Shown here in pieces: positions 22,401 through 33,700 of a stretch of 64,000 nt of DNA. Below the pieces are notes generated by a model. The model had not been told where the DNA came from, did not search any database, and saw only the letters and a program-made list of their open reading frames with translations. The stretch comes from Tolypeutes matacus (lineage: Eukaryota; Chordata; Mammalia; Cingulata; Chlamyphoridae): positions 3,053,879-3,117,878 of the forward strand of contig JAKSZT010037307.1 in assembly GCA_026826555.1 (NCBI GenBank), in the 5' to 3' direction. Positions within the stretch are counted from its first letter, which is position 1. The number at the start of each line of letters is the position of its first letter. Position numbers and translations under genes: made by a program.

Positions 22401-25400
22401 GGCAGGCGGGAAGGGGCTGGCTGGCCGTGGGGCTCTCCAGGCTCCTCACCTGTGCCCTTGTCTGCACCCGTGTCCTGCCTCAGCCCCTGACCAGAATGTC
22501 GTCATGGCCGCTCTGAGCAAACATGCCAATGTCAAGATCTTCTCCGAGAAGCTGCTGCTGCTCCTGAACAGAGGGGGTGAGGGGCCCAGGGATCTGTGCG
22601 GGTACCACTCGGATGCCCTGACTCCATGACCCCCGTGAGCCCCTGGAGTGCCAGGGCCGCCCTGACCCCCGCGCCCCCTGCCTCCTAGATGACCCCGTGC
22701 GCATCTTCAAGCACGAGCCTCAGCCGCCGCACTCTGTCCTCAAGTTCCTGCAGGACGTGTTCGCCAGCCCCGCCACGGCCACCATCTTCTACCACACGGA
22801 CATGATGGCGCTCATCGACATTACCGTGCGGCACATCGCAGACCTGTCCCCCGGAGACAAGGTGCCTGGAGATGGCTGCAGCGGGGAGGGGAGTCGAATG
22901 GAAAACGAAATGAAATGAAAGGTGGGGACAGTGGCACTGATTGGAGAGGGGCACACAGGCGCTGCTCAGACCGGGTAGGTGTGGGAGGCCACGGAGGACC
23001 CGTGACAGGTGTGCCCAGACCTGGAGGTGATGTGGAGTTCAGGTGTCTCTGGAAAGCAGGTGTGGATTGAGTGGAGGGAGTGGCGAGAGGTGAGAGAAGA
23101 GGAAGTGGAGTTCGTGCAAAACCTGGGAAGCTGGGCAGGGAGCTACGCTCTCTTCTCAGAGGAGAGAAGTGTCTGGAGGGTTCTGAGCAGGGATGACATG
23201 CTCTGGTTTATACCCCGCATGGAATCTAGACTGTATGAGAGCAGAGTGGAAGAGAGGCCAGTGAGGAAGCTGCTGCAGCTGCCCAGCTGGCATGGGGGTC
23301 GGGGGGAGACCGTGACGGAGGTGAGAAGAGGCCAGCTTTGGAGCCTGTTGGAAGCTGCTGGACCAGGTGCAGGGCTGCAGGGTGAGGAAGAGGAGAAGCA
23401 AGGAAGACCCAGATTTGTCTTGAACAACTGGATGGATGAGTTCCTGATTACTGATGAGGAAGGCTGGGGGGGGGCGGGTGGAGAACATTTCTGGGGAAGA
23501 ATAGAGTTCTGTTTTGAATGTGCCAAGATTGGGAAGATGCCTGCTAGACATTCAAGAACGGAGGACACCAGCAAGTCAGCGACGTGAGCGGGAGCTGGAG
23601 GGAGACGTTTTGGTGTCTGTGCACAGACAGGATGGGAACCTGTGGTGGTGCCACCGCCTGGGGAGTCAGCAGGGAGCTCAGGCCTTGGCCTGGGCACAGG
23701 GGGGACGGGATGAATAGCGAGAAGGCCAGGAGGGAACAGAGCAGGAGCCCCAGGGCCACGCGTGGGAGGAGGAGGGAGAGCCGCCATCTGCGTGCTGTCA
23801 GGAGTTTGAGACGAGGGCTGAGAATTGGCTTTTTGAAGTGCCACACGGAAGTGAGCGGTGACTCACAAGCAGTGTCACGGAGTGGAGGGAAGAGTCTGAA
23901 TGGAAAGCGTAAGACTATTTGAAAAACGGGGGTTGGGTGTGGGCGGGGAGGGGAAGCATCAAATGAAGGTAACTTGTGAGTTTTGAGGTGAAGGGAGCAG
24001 AAAAACAGGAGCTCGCTGGAGGGGGACATGGGATCAAAGAGTGTTTCACAGGTGGTGGGTGCTGACGCCCATCTCTGGGCCAGTGGGAATGAGTCGGCAG
24101 CGTGGGGAAGTGGGCGGTGTGCTGGGAGAGCAGGGCCACTGCAGCAGGCGAGCAGACGAGGCAGAGGGACGGCTCGGGACAGGGTGAGCCGTGGGTGTTG
24201 AGAAGGGATGATGGGGGGTCTGAAAGACCAATTCTGTTTTCTCCTTGAAGCACGAGGCCAGCTGACCAGGAAGTTTAGGTTTGGAAATGGGGAGGTGTGC
24301 AAGGGTCCTTTAATGAGGAACAAACATGGCAGAGAAATGCCCTGGGAGTGCCACGCATTGCTGAGTGTCCATTTGAGGTTCGCGGTAGCGAGTGACGTTC
24401 GAGCCTGCGGCTCTGTCATTGTCTATAGCTTCGACACTGGCATTTGATGCACAGGTTCCTTTATCTGACCAGTGTGACACTGCCTCAAAATGGTTTTGGT
24501 GTTGATTGCTGTAATCAGAGGTAGAGAGAGAGGTGAGGGACGCCTGTTGGAGGTGCTCAAGCCAGAGGTGCTGGGGTTTGTAGAAGATAAGAGGCCAGGT
24601 CTGAGACGGATTGGATGTGGGACGTAAGGAAAGAAAGCAGTCTAAGAGGACACCCGTGTCTCCAGCCTGTGCGTTCCTTTGGATAGCAGTGCTCTTTATT
24701 GGGATAAAGCACGTGAGGGGAGTGGATGTTAGCTCAGGAACTTGCCATGTACAAGGTCCTGGGTTCAAGCCCCGGTGCCTCCTAAAAATAGAAATAAATA
24801 AGTAAATAGATAGGAAGATAAAGCACGTGGAAAACCTTCAGGTTTGGAGGACCAGGAGGGTCATGAGCTCGGTTATGAATATATGGGATTGAGTTCTTGA
24901 GATGCAAAGGAGAGATAACTCATGGGCAGAGGTAGAGCTTCCTGCCTAGAGCTCACAGGACACCTCCAGGGGAGAGGTCGGAACGTGGGTCGCTTCGAAG
25001 GTGTGGACGTGAATGAGATCTTCCAGAGCGAGAGAGCGTAAGGTGAGAAGTCAAGGGCTCTGACTGGCAGGCAGTGGCACCTTAAGGGCGCCAGGTTAAA
25101 GGACGGGCAGGCCCCGCTGCTTCCCCTTCCACCTCTCCGAGCCAGGACCTCCCTGAACCGGCCACACGCTGGGACTGTCAGTGGATGTGATCGTTCATTC
25201 ATTCGTTCACTTATTCAACAGCTGCTGAAGGCCAGTTCTGTGCCAGGTGCGTTCTGGGCATGTGGCCCTGATGTCCAATGGTGTGAGCTGGCCCACAGCC
25301 CTGGGGTCCCTGTAGCAGCCGTGGCCTGTCCCCATCTGGTGGCTGTTGCAGTGCCTCCCCGGGGTCCCTGAACCGGCCTGCTCTCCCCGCAGCTGCGCAT

Positions 25401-25596
25401 GGAGTATCTCTCCCTGATGCACGCCGTGGTCCGCTCCACGCCCTACATGCAGCACCGCCACCGGCTGCCTGACCTGCAGGCTACGCTGCGACGCATCCTG
25501 GCTGAGGAGGAGGCCTCGCCCCAGTGCCAGATGGACCGCATGATTGTCCGAGAGATGTGCAAGGAATTCCCGGTGCTGGGCGAGATCCCCAGCTAG
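16428..25596 (+). CDS. NCKIPSD: NCK-interacting SH3 adaptor (SPIN90/WISH/DIP)
   Basis: Coding exons: 16428-16599, 18704-18813, 19036-19240, 19382-19472, 19706-20196, 21294-21464, 21627-21713, 21798-21936, 22027-22107, 22261-22389, 22484-22576, 22689-22861, 25393-25596. All introns are GT-AG. Allowing for one extra C in exon 1, the product is 714 aa (human about 722). The protein is a cytoplasmic adaptor that binds NCK, N-WASP and Arp2/3 and promotes actin assembly at focal adhesions. Residues 1-57 are the SH3 domain (ALYAF start, GYVP end). Proline-rich SH3 ligands follow: PPPPVKRR at about 175-182, with a basic NLS-like patch, and PTPPPVPRR in exon 5. The C-terminal half (about 330-714) is the leucine-rich SPIN90 domain. 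The start has a good context and matches MYRALYAF. The oddity is seven C at 16572-16578 where six are needed. Confidence 0.94.
16572..16578 (+). other. NCKIPSD: Apparent +1 frameshift in NCKIPSD exon 1
   Basis: Seven C occur between 'tacgtg' and 'gcctacctgcg'. With seven, the SH3 domain ends as V-P-P-R-L-P and the exon 2 frame is lost. With six, it reads [10 protein letters not shown] and joins exon 2 in frame. All later exons are intact, so an assembly or base-calling error next to the gap is more likely than a dead gene. Confidence 0.85.
23130..25090 (+). mobile_element. Diverged mammalian interspersed repeat(s) in NCKIPSD intron 12
   Basis: Pieces such as 'gagcagggatgacatgctct', 'gagttctgttttgaatgtgc', 'gatgcctgctagacattcaa' and 'gacgtgaatgagatcttcc' match, in order, a widespread mammalian repeat that I remember but cannot name. 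There may be one long or two partial copies. A SINE is inserted at 24716-24816. Confidence 0.45.
24716..24816 (+). mobile_element. tRNA-derived SINE with perfect target-site duplication
   Basis: The head contains 'gatgttagctcagga' and 'gggttcaagccccgg' and ends 'tgcctcct', with an A/T-rich tail of 'aaata' repeats. Exact 13-bp flanks 'gataaagcacgtg' lie at 24703-24715 and 24817-24829. Confidence 0.88.
25189..25290 (+). mobile_element. LINE-2 fragment near the last NCKIPSD exon
   Basis: The stretch 'ttcattcattcgttcactta' followed by 'ctgtgccaggtgcgttctgg' resembles the L2 3' end. Confidence 0.45.
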
Positions 25597-26290
25597 TGGT
25601 CTCCCCGCTTCCCTCCCCTGCAGCCCTGGGCCCTGGGCAGGGCTGCAGGGGAGTCTGGGGCTTGGCCCCAGAAGTGTTTTGCACTGACAGTGTGAGGGAA
25701 GAAGGTGGTGGGAGGGCCCCCCACCCAAAGGGGAGCTAAGGTTTGAAGGGGCCAAGTGTGGGATTGGGGACCACGGTCTTGGGAGGTCTGCTGGGGGGTG
25801 GGGTGCAAGCTAGCCCCTCCGACCCCTGGTAGGCTGCCTCTTCAGCATGCCCCCGCCAAATACATATGCACACTCAGCGTCCTGCTGCTGCTCCAGCCTG
25901 GGCCAGAGCCCTCATCCCCACCTCCCAGTCTGTGTCCTGGGCCTCAGCAAGCCATGTCCTTGGGGCGAGGGAAGGCATCTCCCGCCAGCGCTGTTCTTTG
26001 CCTTAGCTTTGCAGTGAGTGACGCTCCTGTGCTCCGCACTTCCCCCCCGCCTTGGGGGTCGCTGCCTCTCGTTCCACCCCCAAGGCCCTTGGCCAATCTG
26101 CTGCTTTGAATGCCAGATCTTGGGGACAGGCCATCCATTCTGGAGCCTCACGGGATGGAGTCATGGTCCTGAGAAAGCCAATGACAGAATCTATTTTCTT
26201 TGTAAAAATATAGACTGAAAAGCCATGTGTATTTTCCTATGTGCTACAGCTCACCTTTGGAAATAAACATAGACATCTGGAAACTGGCTT
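25597..26290 (+). terminator. NCKIPSD: NCKIPSD 3' UTR and poly(A) signal
   Basis: AATAAA lies at 26262-26267, about 665 bases after the stop. A GT-rich stretch ('tctctgtgtgtgatcc') begins about 20 bases later, as expected for a cleavage site near 26285. Confidence 0.85.
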
Positions 26291-26294
26291 CTCT

Positions 26295-29000
26295 GTGTGT
26301 GATCCTGGGTGGGGGTAGGAGGGATGGCTAGCGGGGCTGGAGCCTCAGGACCCTGTCACTCTAGCTGCCCTGACCTCTTCAGCCCCAAGGGGACAATGAC
26401 CCACCAACAAGGCTGGCCTTCAAGGCCACCTTGAGCTCCATTCCAGCCTCTTTTCTGAGCTCACACTTCTTCCAGGCCCAGCACCAAATGTCCCGCAGTC
26501 TGTCTGCAGGAGTCTGCCCCTCCTCTAGGCTTTGCTTCCTTCTTTCTCTTTGCCTGAATGCCACCCATGTCCTCTGTTGACATGCATTCATCCTTCATTG
26601 CTATTCTCAAATGAATCAGGCCTCCTGCCCCGCTCTGGCCTCCCTGGGTGCCTGGGCCTCATCCTTGCCTGGTTCCCATCCTCATTTGTCATTGGGTCCA
26701 GCAAGCTCCTCTCATTTTGCTATCTCAGGTTTGGTGTAAAGATGGGAAGCTTAAATTTGTCCAACTCTTTTAGGACAGTTAGAGGCCAAAGTTTGGCAGA
26801 AACTCTTCTTTTTGCGGGCTCTCAAATTAACGAAGAGGTTCTCACCATAAGGAGGGAGGAAAGTCAGGAACCTGCAGGCTGACACCAGTCGGAAGGGGTT
26901 TTCATTGGTTCCTTTTTTTTTTTAACCTAAGATGACTGTATCATCAGATGGTTCTGCACAGCCAGCATCATTGACACTTATGTCCATTGACAACTTCTTT
27001 CTTGTTGGGGAGTTAAGGCCAGGGACTGTCGTTCTCCTAACAAGAGTGTGATTCTTGCAGGATCTACCTCTGCGGACCAGTAATGACATGCCAATGCCTA
27101 TGTGTGTGTACTTTGCTCAGAGTGGTTCCGTGTGGGCCACCAGGGGTTAGAATGAAGAGCAAATGGCCGGAAGTCACGGGCAGCAGCAGGTACCCCTGTT
27201 GCTTGTTCCCATCCCTTGTCCTCTCTCCACCTGTCATCTTGCCCAAAGGACTAGTCCCCTTGCTTGACCCTAAGCAAATGTTAGGTCTTTCTGGAGGAAG
27301 GTGTGAGGTAGAGTTGTTGAGACTCAGCTCAGGGCCTTTGATATACTATCCTGCCCTTCCATGGGCTATCAAGTGTGTCCATCTGGGTCACCCCCTCGAC
27401 TATTTGACGATTAACCTCTATGACATTATTTTTCTTACATGTGGCAGTTTTTATTTTATTAGTGTCTTCTTTGGAATTGTGCAAGTATGTTCATCATTAT
27501 TTCTGCCTTTTCTTCTGTACTGTCACTACCCTCTAGAGTCTGTTAGACAAATGACCATTTCTACCATCTACTCCACTAGCCAGCGTATACCAGTCTGCAC
27601 CCCCCATTCCTGCAGGTCTCTGGCCCCCTCTTCTCTTCTGGGAAACCACAAGTGCCTGGTGGCCGTCCTCTCACTTCTCCCCTTTCTGGAGCTTCCTCCT
27701 GTCCCCAAGTCTATCCTGTTGATCTCTCTGGAGGTTGGAGCTGTACTCCAGCTGGGAGGGCAAGGGCAGCGAGTGTGGGGTTGGGCTGGCAGCCAGTGGG
27801 CACAGCATGGCACAGGGAGGGGTGCCAGTCGGGGTGAGCCTGTGAGTGGGCCAGGGGCATTGCTGATCACCCTGCCCTATAAGGAGCCAGTAGCGGCGAC
27901 TGCCTTTCATAGTGTAGTTTAAGTGGAGTTAGATTTGAGTCCAGCATGTTTGTCTAATAAGAGTAGGGCAGGGGATTTGTTTCAGTACTGGATTCTATGA
28001 GGCTAATAGGAAAAGTGACAAGCTAAGTGACAATGGATTGGAGGTCTCAGTCAGCCAAAAACCTGTTAGATCATTGAGCTGCACAGGCTGGACAGGTGTT
28101 CTGACTGCTCTCCCACCAGAGTACCTCTGGCTAGGAAGGGGGAGGGGGCAAACCCTACAGGGTGGAGAGGAAAAGGCAGAAGGTGAGAGGCTGAGCTATC
28201 CCAGAGGGCGGTATCTGCCTCAGCCTTTGCCCTCTGCTCTCCTGGCCTGCTCACCATCTGCCCCATGGCAGCATCAGGTCTGGGTCTTTGGACACTCCCA
28301 CTCCGGGTGGACCCTCTAGTTTGGAGCTGTTGAGAGGAACATGATGAGGCATGTGGGGGTCTTGCTGTGTTCCTAGGCTGGACTTAGGGGGCGGGGGGAG
28401 GAACTACCACCACCACTTGGTTTTTCTTTAGGAACTGCCAACCCGGGTGGAACATGGAGGCCAGGTGGGGAGACCGTGTACGGGTGGGGAAGGGGAGACC
28501 TCCATGGGACAGCAACCACAAAGAAGGGACAACAGTGGAGGCAGGTACAGTGGGGAAATAATGGAGAGCGGTCTGCAGGCGACACCGTGGCTCTCTGCGC
28601 CCCACAGGGAGCATCAGCTGAGGCCAATGCCAGCCCTAATTGTGGGGAAGGGGGGCAGGGGTTCTATTTATCACAGCCACTGTCCCTTTATGCCTCTGCA
28701 CATTTGCCCACACAGCCTCCAAGGCCTGGAACGGCTCCTCCTTCCTAGTAGATGCTGAGCTTCTCTGGTCATTCAAGGCTCTTCTCTGTCATCTCCTACT
28801 CCGGGAAGCCTTCCCAGACCGCAAAGGGTGGGTCAGACACCTCCTCTGGGCCCCCAGCGTCGCCCCCTCCCCGTAGCGCTGCACGGGCCTCACCACGTCA
28901 TTGGTGTCAGGTTCTGTGCCTTCCACTCACTAGACCCGGAAGGCGGGGGTCCAATCAAAAACACCCCCAGGGCCTCTCTCCTCCGGTTCCTGCATCGAGT
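26295..29000. other. Intergenic region between NCKIPSD and CELSR3
   Basis: No recognisable gene or SINE is seen. An open frame of 279 codons runs from 27083 to 27922 (+) without any family signature, and its composition does not look coding. The last kilobase grows GC-rich toward the CELSR3 promoter. An antisense transcript of CELSR3 is known in human, but I see no way to place one here. Confidence 0.4.
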
Positions 29001-29316
29001 GGGCCATCCAACGGAGTTTCCGCCTTTAACATCTCTGCAGATGCCGCACCCCTAGCATCAACCCGCAGCAACCCAGAACGTGCATCGGGGGTGGGGCCGC
29101 GCAACTGCGGCGGGGCCACTGGACAGCTCGACGAGCCACGTGGGGCGCTCGGGAGGAGGGACCCGTGGGAGGCCGGGCTGCCGGAAGCGGAGAGCGCGCG
29201 CCTTCTGATTGGCTGGCGGTGATGTCATGGGCAGAGGGGGCAGGCCCAGAGTCCTAGGCAGGAGCTCCGGCGGGTCTGGAGCAGGCGCGCGTCCTGGGAG
29301 CCACGCCCCGGGCAGC

Positions 29317-29318
<2 letters not shown>

Positions 29319-29350
<32 letters not shown>
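29319..29350 (+). repeat. Hexanucleotide repeat (CGGCTC)n
   Basis: About five copies of 'cggctc' in the promoter region of CELSR3. It is a short repeat in a CpG-rich context and likely to vary in length. Confidence 0.85.
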
Positions 29351-29351
<1 letters not shown>

Positions 29352-30345
29352 TGGCCCTGCGCTGCCCTTCGGCCTCGGCACGCCCGCGTCCTCCGCACGT
29401 AACGCTGCAGCCTCTTTTCTCTGCTGCCTCCCAAACCGGTCCGCAGAGCGTCTCCCGGGTCATTTTTCCCGGTTATCCTGGAACTCGCAGAGCCCCCTGC
29501 CCCTAAACAATGAGCCCGCCGGGGGGGCGGGGCCTCCATTGTGCCAATAGAAACAATGACTGTGATTGGAGCGCCCCGCCCTCGGCCCCCCGGCCCCGCT
29601 CGGCGGCGTCTGCTCTGCCGGCGCCGCCCATTGGCCAGGCAGGAGCGGAGCGTGCCAGGAGCGGCCCCGCGCGGGGCGGGCTGGGCTGAATGTCGGCGGG
29701 AGCGCTGGCCTCCGTTAGTCCCTTCAAGGGGTTAAGGGACGCGGTCGTGTCGGGAGAGGGGCGGAGACCCAGGCAACCGGGCCTGCAGCCGTGAGACAAC
29801 GCCGGGCTCCACGTGGCGTCCCGGAGGCTCGGGACCTGCGGCCTGGAGGGGGCTTTAGCCTCCAGTGGAGGAGCCTCCAGCCCGGGAAAGCGCTGAGAGG
29901 GCCCTCGGGGCACGGAAGAGTCTGCCCCTGCTTCCGCAGCCTCGGGCTGGTCTCCTCCCGTCTCTCCTCCGCAGGGGCGCGCCTAGCAAGCGGACGATCT
30001 CGACATGTCATGGGTTAAAACTGGCTGGCCCAACACTTAAAGCTATTGTTCGGGCTGCTACCGCCCCAGGTCCCCGTCCGTCGTCCCCGCCACCCCCAGG
30101 ATTCCGCAGGGGGCACCTGCCCAGGGCCATGAGCACTCTCACTCGGCAGGTCTCGGGCACCAATCAGACCAAAATCCAGGGCAGGTCTCGGGACTAGTGC
30201 TCAGAAAGGGGGAACAAGAGACCCGCAAGCAGAAGGAAGGCTGGGAGACGGCGCGGATACGGTGCCAGAGGAAGAGGGAGGTGGATAAGGGCGGTGGCCG
30301 GGAACCCAGAGGGCGGGCCCAGCGGCGGCGAACCTCCGCGCTCCA

Positions 30346-30366
30346 TTCAGCACCGTGGGCAGCACC
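30346..30366 (+). promoter_or_regulatory. RE1/NRSE-like site (REST binding element)
   Basis: The left half-site TTCAGCACC at 30346-30354 is perfect. A 2-base spacer and GGGCAGCACC at 30357-30366 follow, where the consensus is GGACAGCGCC (two mismatches). Spacing is canonical. REST silences neuronal genes in non-neuronal cells, and CELSR3 is a neuronal gene, so function is plausible. The motif is seen; the function is inferred. Confidence 0.65.
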
Positions 30367-30379
30367 ACTGCCCTCAACA

Positions 30380-30390
30380 AAGATGGCGGC
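30380..30390 (+). promoter_or_regulatory. YY1 motif AAGATGGCGGC
   Basis: This is an exact match to the YY1 consensus that typically marks the region just inside the first exon. Its ATG at 30383 is also in frame with the CELSR3 coding sequence. Confidence 0.6.
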
Positions 30391-30748
30391 AAGAGCTTCG
30401 GTCCACAGAACTGCCATGCGCGACGGGTTGTACCACCGGGTTTGGAGTGTCCGGGCGGAGGTGGAGCGAACCATCGGGGCGGCCGGGAGCCATGTTGGAG
30501 CGGCGGGAGGCGGCGGCAGCGGCAGGGATGCTGTGGTGGGGGCGGCAGGAGCCGGGGCCGCATGCCTGAGGGGCTCTGGCCCTGGAGTAGATGGTGCCCA
30601 GAGGGTGGCGGTGGCGCGGAGCGACAGACCGAGGGGTGGGAGGCCAGGGTGGCGACAGGGGCCCAGGAAGGGGCCCGAGCGGCTGGGCGGGCCCGAGGCC
30701 CGGGCCTGGGCGGGGGGCGGCGGAGGCCGTGCTGGGAGGCAGGGGGTG

Positions 30749-33700
30749 ATGGCGAGGCGGCCGCCGTGGTGGGGTCTCGGGGGGCCGCCGACCCCCGTCC
30801 TCCTGCTCCTCCTCCTCCTCTCTTTGTTCCCCCTCAGCCGGGAGGAGCTGAGGGGCGGCGGAGGCCAGGGCTGGGGCCCGGGGGCAGCTGCCGTTATGGG
30901 GCCCCGGACGTGGAGCGGCGGTGGAGCTTTAGCCCTTTGTCCCGAGTCGCCCGGGGTCCGGGAGAATGGGGAGCCTGACCTGGGAGTCAGGAAGCCCGTC
31001 TTCGTGGGGCTCCGAGGGGGAAGGCAAAGCGCCCGGAGCGGCCGAGCCACCCCTGAGCGGCTAGGCGCGGAGCTGGGGGCTGAGCATGGGACCCAGATGT
31101 TGGACAGCCGCGGGCGAGAGACAGGACAGGAACCAGAGTCTCTGTTATGCTGGCGCTCGCAGGTCTCTTCCTGTGGGCGGACAGAACTCTTGCGGAGAGG
31201 TGGGCTGTCGCCAGAGGCTCTGTTCCCAGGGTCCCTGGGCCCCGGGGACAGTTTGCCCCTCCCTCCGGACCTTCTGGCTCGGCCCTGTGGCCTCAGGCCA
31301 GCGTCCTCCCAGCGGAACTCTGGGAGAGGTGCCCGTAAAAGGGTGGGAACTGCGCGCAGCTTCGGAGAATTATGGGTGCCGGGGCGTCGGAGTCAGGGCG
31401 AGAGAACTGCGACATCCCGAGAGGAGAGGAGAACTACCCGTCCGGACTGTCCTCCCCGGACTGTGGGGCTGGATTCAGCACCGCGCAAGGCGAGGACAGC
31501 TCCCGCCCCGGGTTCAGCACCGCGCACGGCGAGGACAGCTCCTGAGCCGGAGCCCGAGCGCATGCGCCCGCGCGGTCTCCTCCGCCGCCGCTTCCTTCCG
31601 CAGCGCCCCGGGCCGCGCCCCCCGGGAGTGCCGGCGGGGCCAGGAGCCTGGAGGATCCCCGCCGCGAGCAGGTCCCGCCCCCGACGCGCCGCGAACCGCC
31701 ACCCGCAGTTTCCGCAGTACAACTACCAGGCGTTGGTGCCCGAAAACGAGGCGGCGGGCACCTCGGTGCTACGCGTAATGGCGCAGGACCCGGACGCGGG
31801 CGAGGCCGGGCGACTAGTCTACTCGCTGGCGGCGCTCATGAACAGTCGCTCGCTGGAGCTGTTCAGCATCGACTCGCAAAGCGGCCTTATCCGCACGGCT
31901 GCCGCGCTGGACCGCGAGAGCATGGAGCGCCACTATCTGCGCGTGACGGCCCAAGACCACGGCTCGCCGCGCCTCTCAGCCACCACCATGGTGGCCGTGA
32001 CAGTGGCCGACCGCAACGACCACGCGCCAGTGTTTGAGCAGGCGCAGTACCGGGAGACGCTTCGCGAGAACGTGGAGGAGGGCTACCCCATCCTGCAGCT
32101 GCGTGCCACAGACGGCGATGCGCCCCCCAACGCTAACCTTCGCTACCGCTTCGTGGGGTCGCCGGCCGCGCGCGCCGCCGCCGCCGCCGCCTTCGAGATC
32201 GACCCGCGCTCGGGCCTCATCAGCACCAGCGGCGGCGTGGACCGCGAGCACATGGACAGCTACGAGCTGGTGGTGGAGGCCAGCGACCAGGGCCAGGAGC
32301 CCGGGCCGCGCTCGGCCACGGTGCGCGTGCACATAACCGTGCTGGACGAGAACGACAACGCGCCCCAGTTCAGCGAGAAACGCTATGTGGCGCAGGTGCG
32401 CGAGGATGTGCGCCCTCACACGGTGGTGCTGCGCGTCACCGCCACCGACCGGGACAAGGACGCCAACGCACTGGTGCACTACAACATTATCAGCGGCAAC
32501 AGCCGTGGTCACTTCGCCATCGACAGCCTCACGGGAGAGATCCAGGTGGTGGCGCCTCTGGACTTCGAGGCAGAGCGAGAGTACGCCTTGCGAATCCGGG
32601 CGCAGGACGCAGGCCGGCCACCGTTGTCCAACAACACGGGTCTGGCCAGCATCCAGGTGGTGGACATCAATGACCACGCCCCTATCTTTGTTAGCACGCC
32701 CTTCCAGGTCTCTGTCCTGGAGAACGCACCCCTGGGCCACTCTGTCATCCACATCCAGGCCGTGGATGCCGACCACGGGGAGAACGCCCGACTGGAGTAC
32801 TCCCTAACTGGCGTGGCACCCGATACGCCTTTTGTGATCAATAGTGCCACTGGATGGGTCTCTGTGAGTGGCCCTCTGGACCGTGAGTCTGTGGAGCATT
32901 ATTTCTTCGGAGTGGAGGCCCGAGACCATGGCTCACCCCCACTCTCTGCCTCAGCCAGCGTCACGGTGACTGTGCTCGATGTTAACGACAACCGGCCTGA
33001 GTTCACAAAGAAGGAATACCACTTACGGCTGAATGAGGATGCGACTGTGGGCACCAGTGTGGTCAGTGTGACCGCTGTAGACCGTGATGCCAACAGTGCC
33101 ATCAGCTACCAGATAACAGGCGGCAACACCCGGAACCGTTTTGCCATCAGCACCCAGGGGGGTGTGGGTCTGGTGACACTGGCTCTGCCCCTGGACTACA
33201 AGCAGGAACGCTACTTCAAGCTGGTGCTGACTGCGTCAGACCGTGCCCTGCATGACCACTGCTACGTGCACATCAACATCACCGACGCCAACACCCACCG
33301 CCCTGTCTTTCAAAGTGCCCACTACTCAGTGAGTGTGAATGAGGACCGGCCAGTGGGCAGCACCGTGGTGGTCATCAGCGCCTCTGACGACGACGTGGGG
33401 GAGAACGCTCGTATTACCTACCTCCTGGAGGACAACCTGCCCCAGTTCCGAATCGATGCCGACTCAGGGGCCATTACGCTACGGGCGCCTCTGGACTACG
33501 AGGACCAGGTGACCTACACGCTGGCCATCACAGCTCGGGACAATGGCATACCACAAAAGGCAGACACCACTTATGTGGAGGTGATGGTCAATGATGTGAA
33601 TGACAACGCTCCACAGTTCGTGGCCTCCCACTACCCAGGCCTGGTCTCTGAGGATGCCCCACCTTTCACCAGCGTCCTGCAGATCTCAGCCACTGACCGG

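Larger units (their letters stand above)
29050..30748 (+). promoter_or_regulatory. CELSR3: CELSR3 CpG-island promoter and 5' UTR
   Basis: CpG-dense sequence contains several CCAAT boxes (29544-29548 direct; reverse at 29565-29569 and 29630-29634) and GC boxes. It also has SOX-like AACAATG motifs at 29506-29512 and 29552-29558 with an inverted CCATTGT at 29536-29542, an RE1-like element at 30346-30366 and a YY1 motif at 30380-30390. YY1 motifs of this form usually sit just downstream of the start of transcription, so a start near 30.35 kb is plausible. No TATA box is evident. Confidence 0.65.

Noticed and set aside
31976..32776. Open frame of 266 codons on the minus strand opposite CELSR3 exon 1
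   Set aside because: It is a shadow of the GC-rich cadherin coding sequence on the other strand, with no independent signature.
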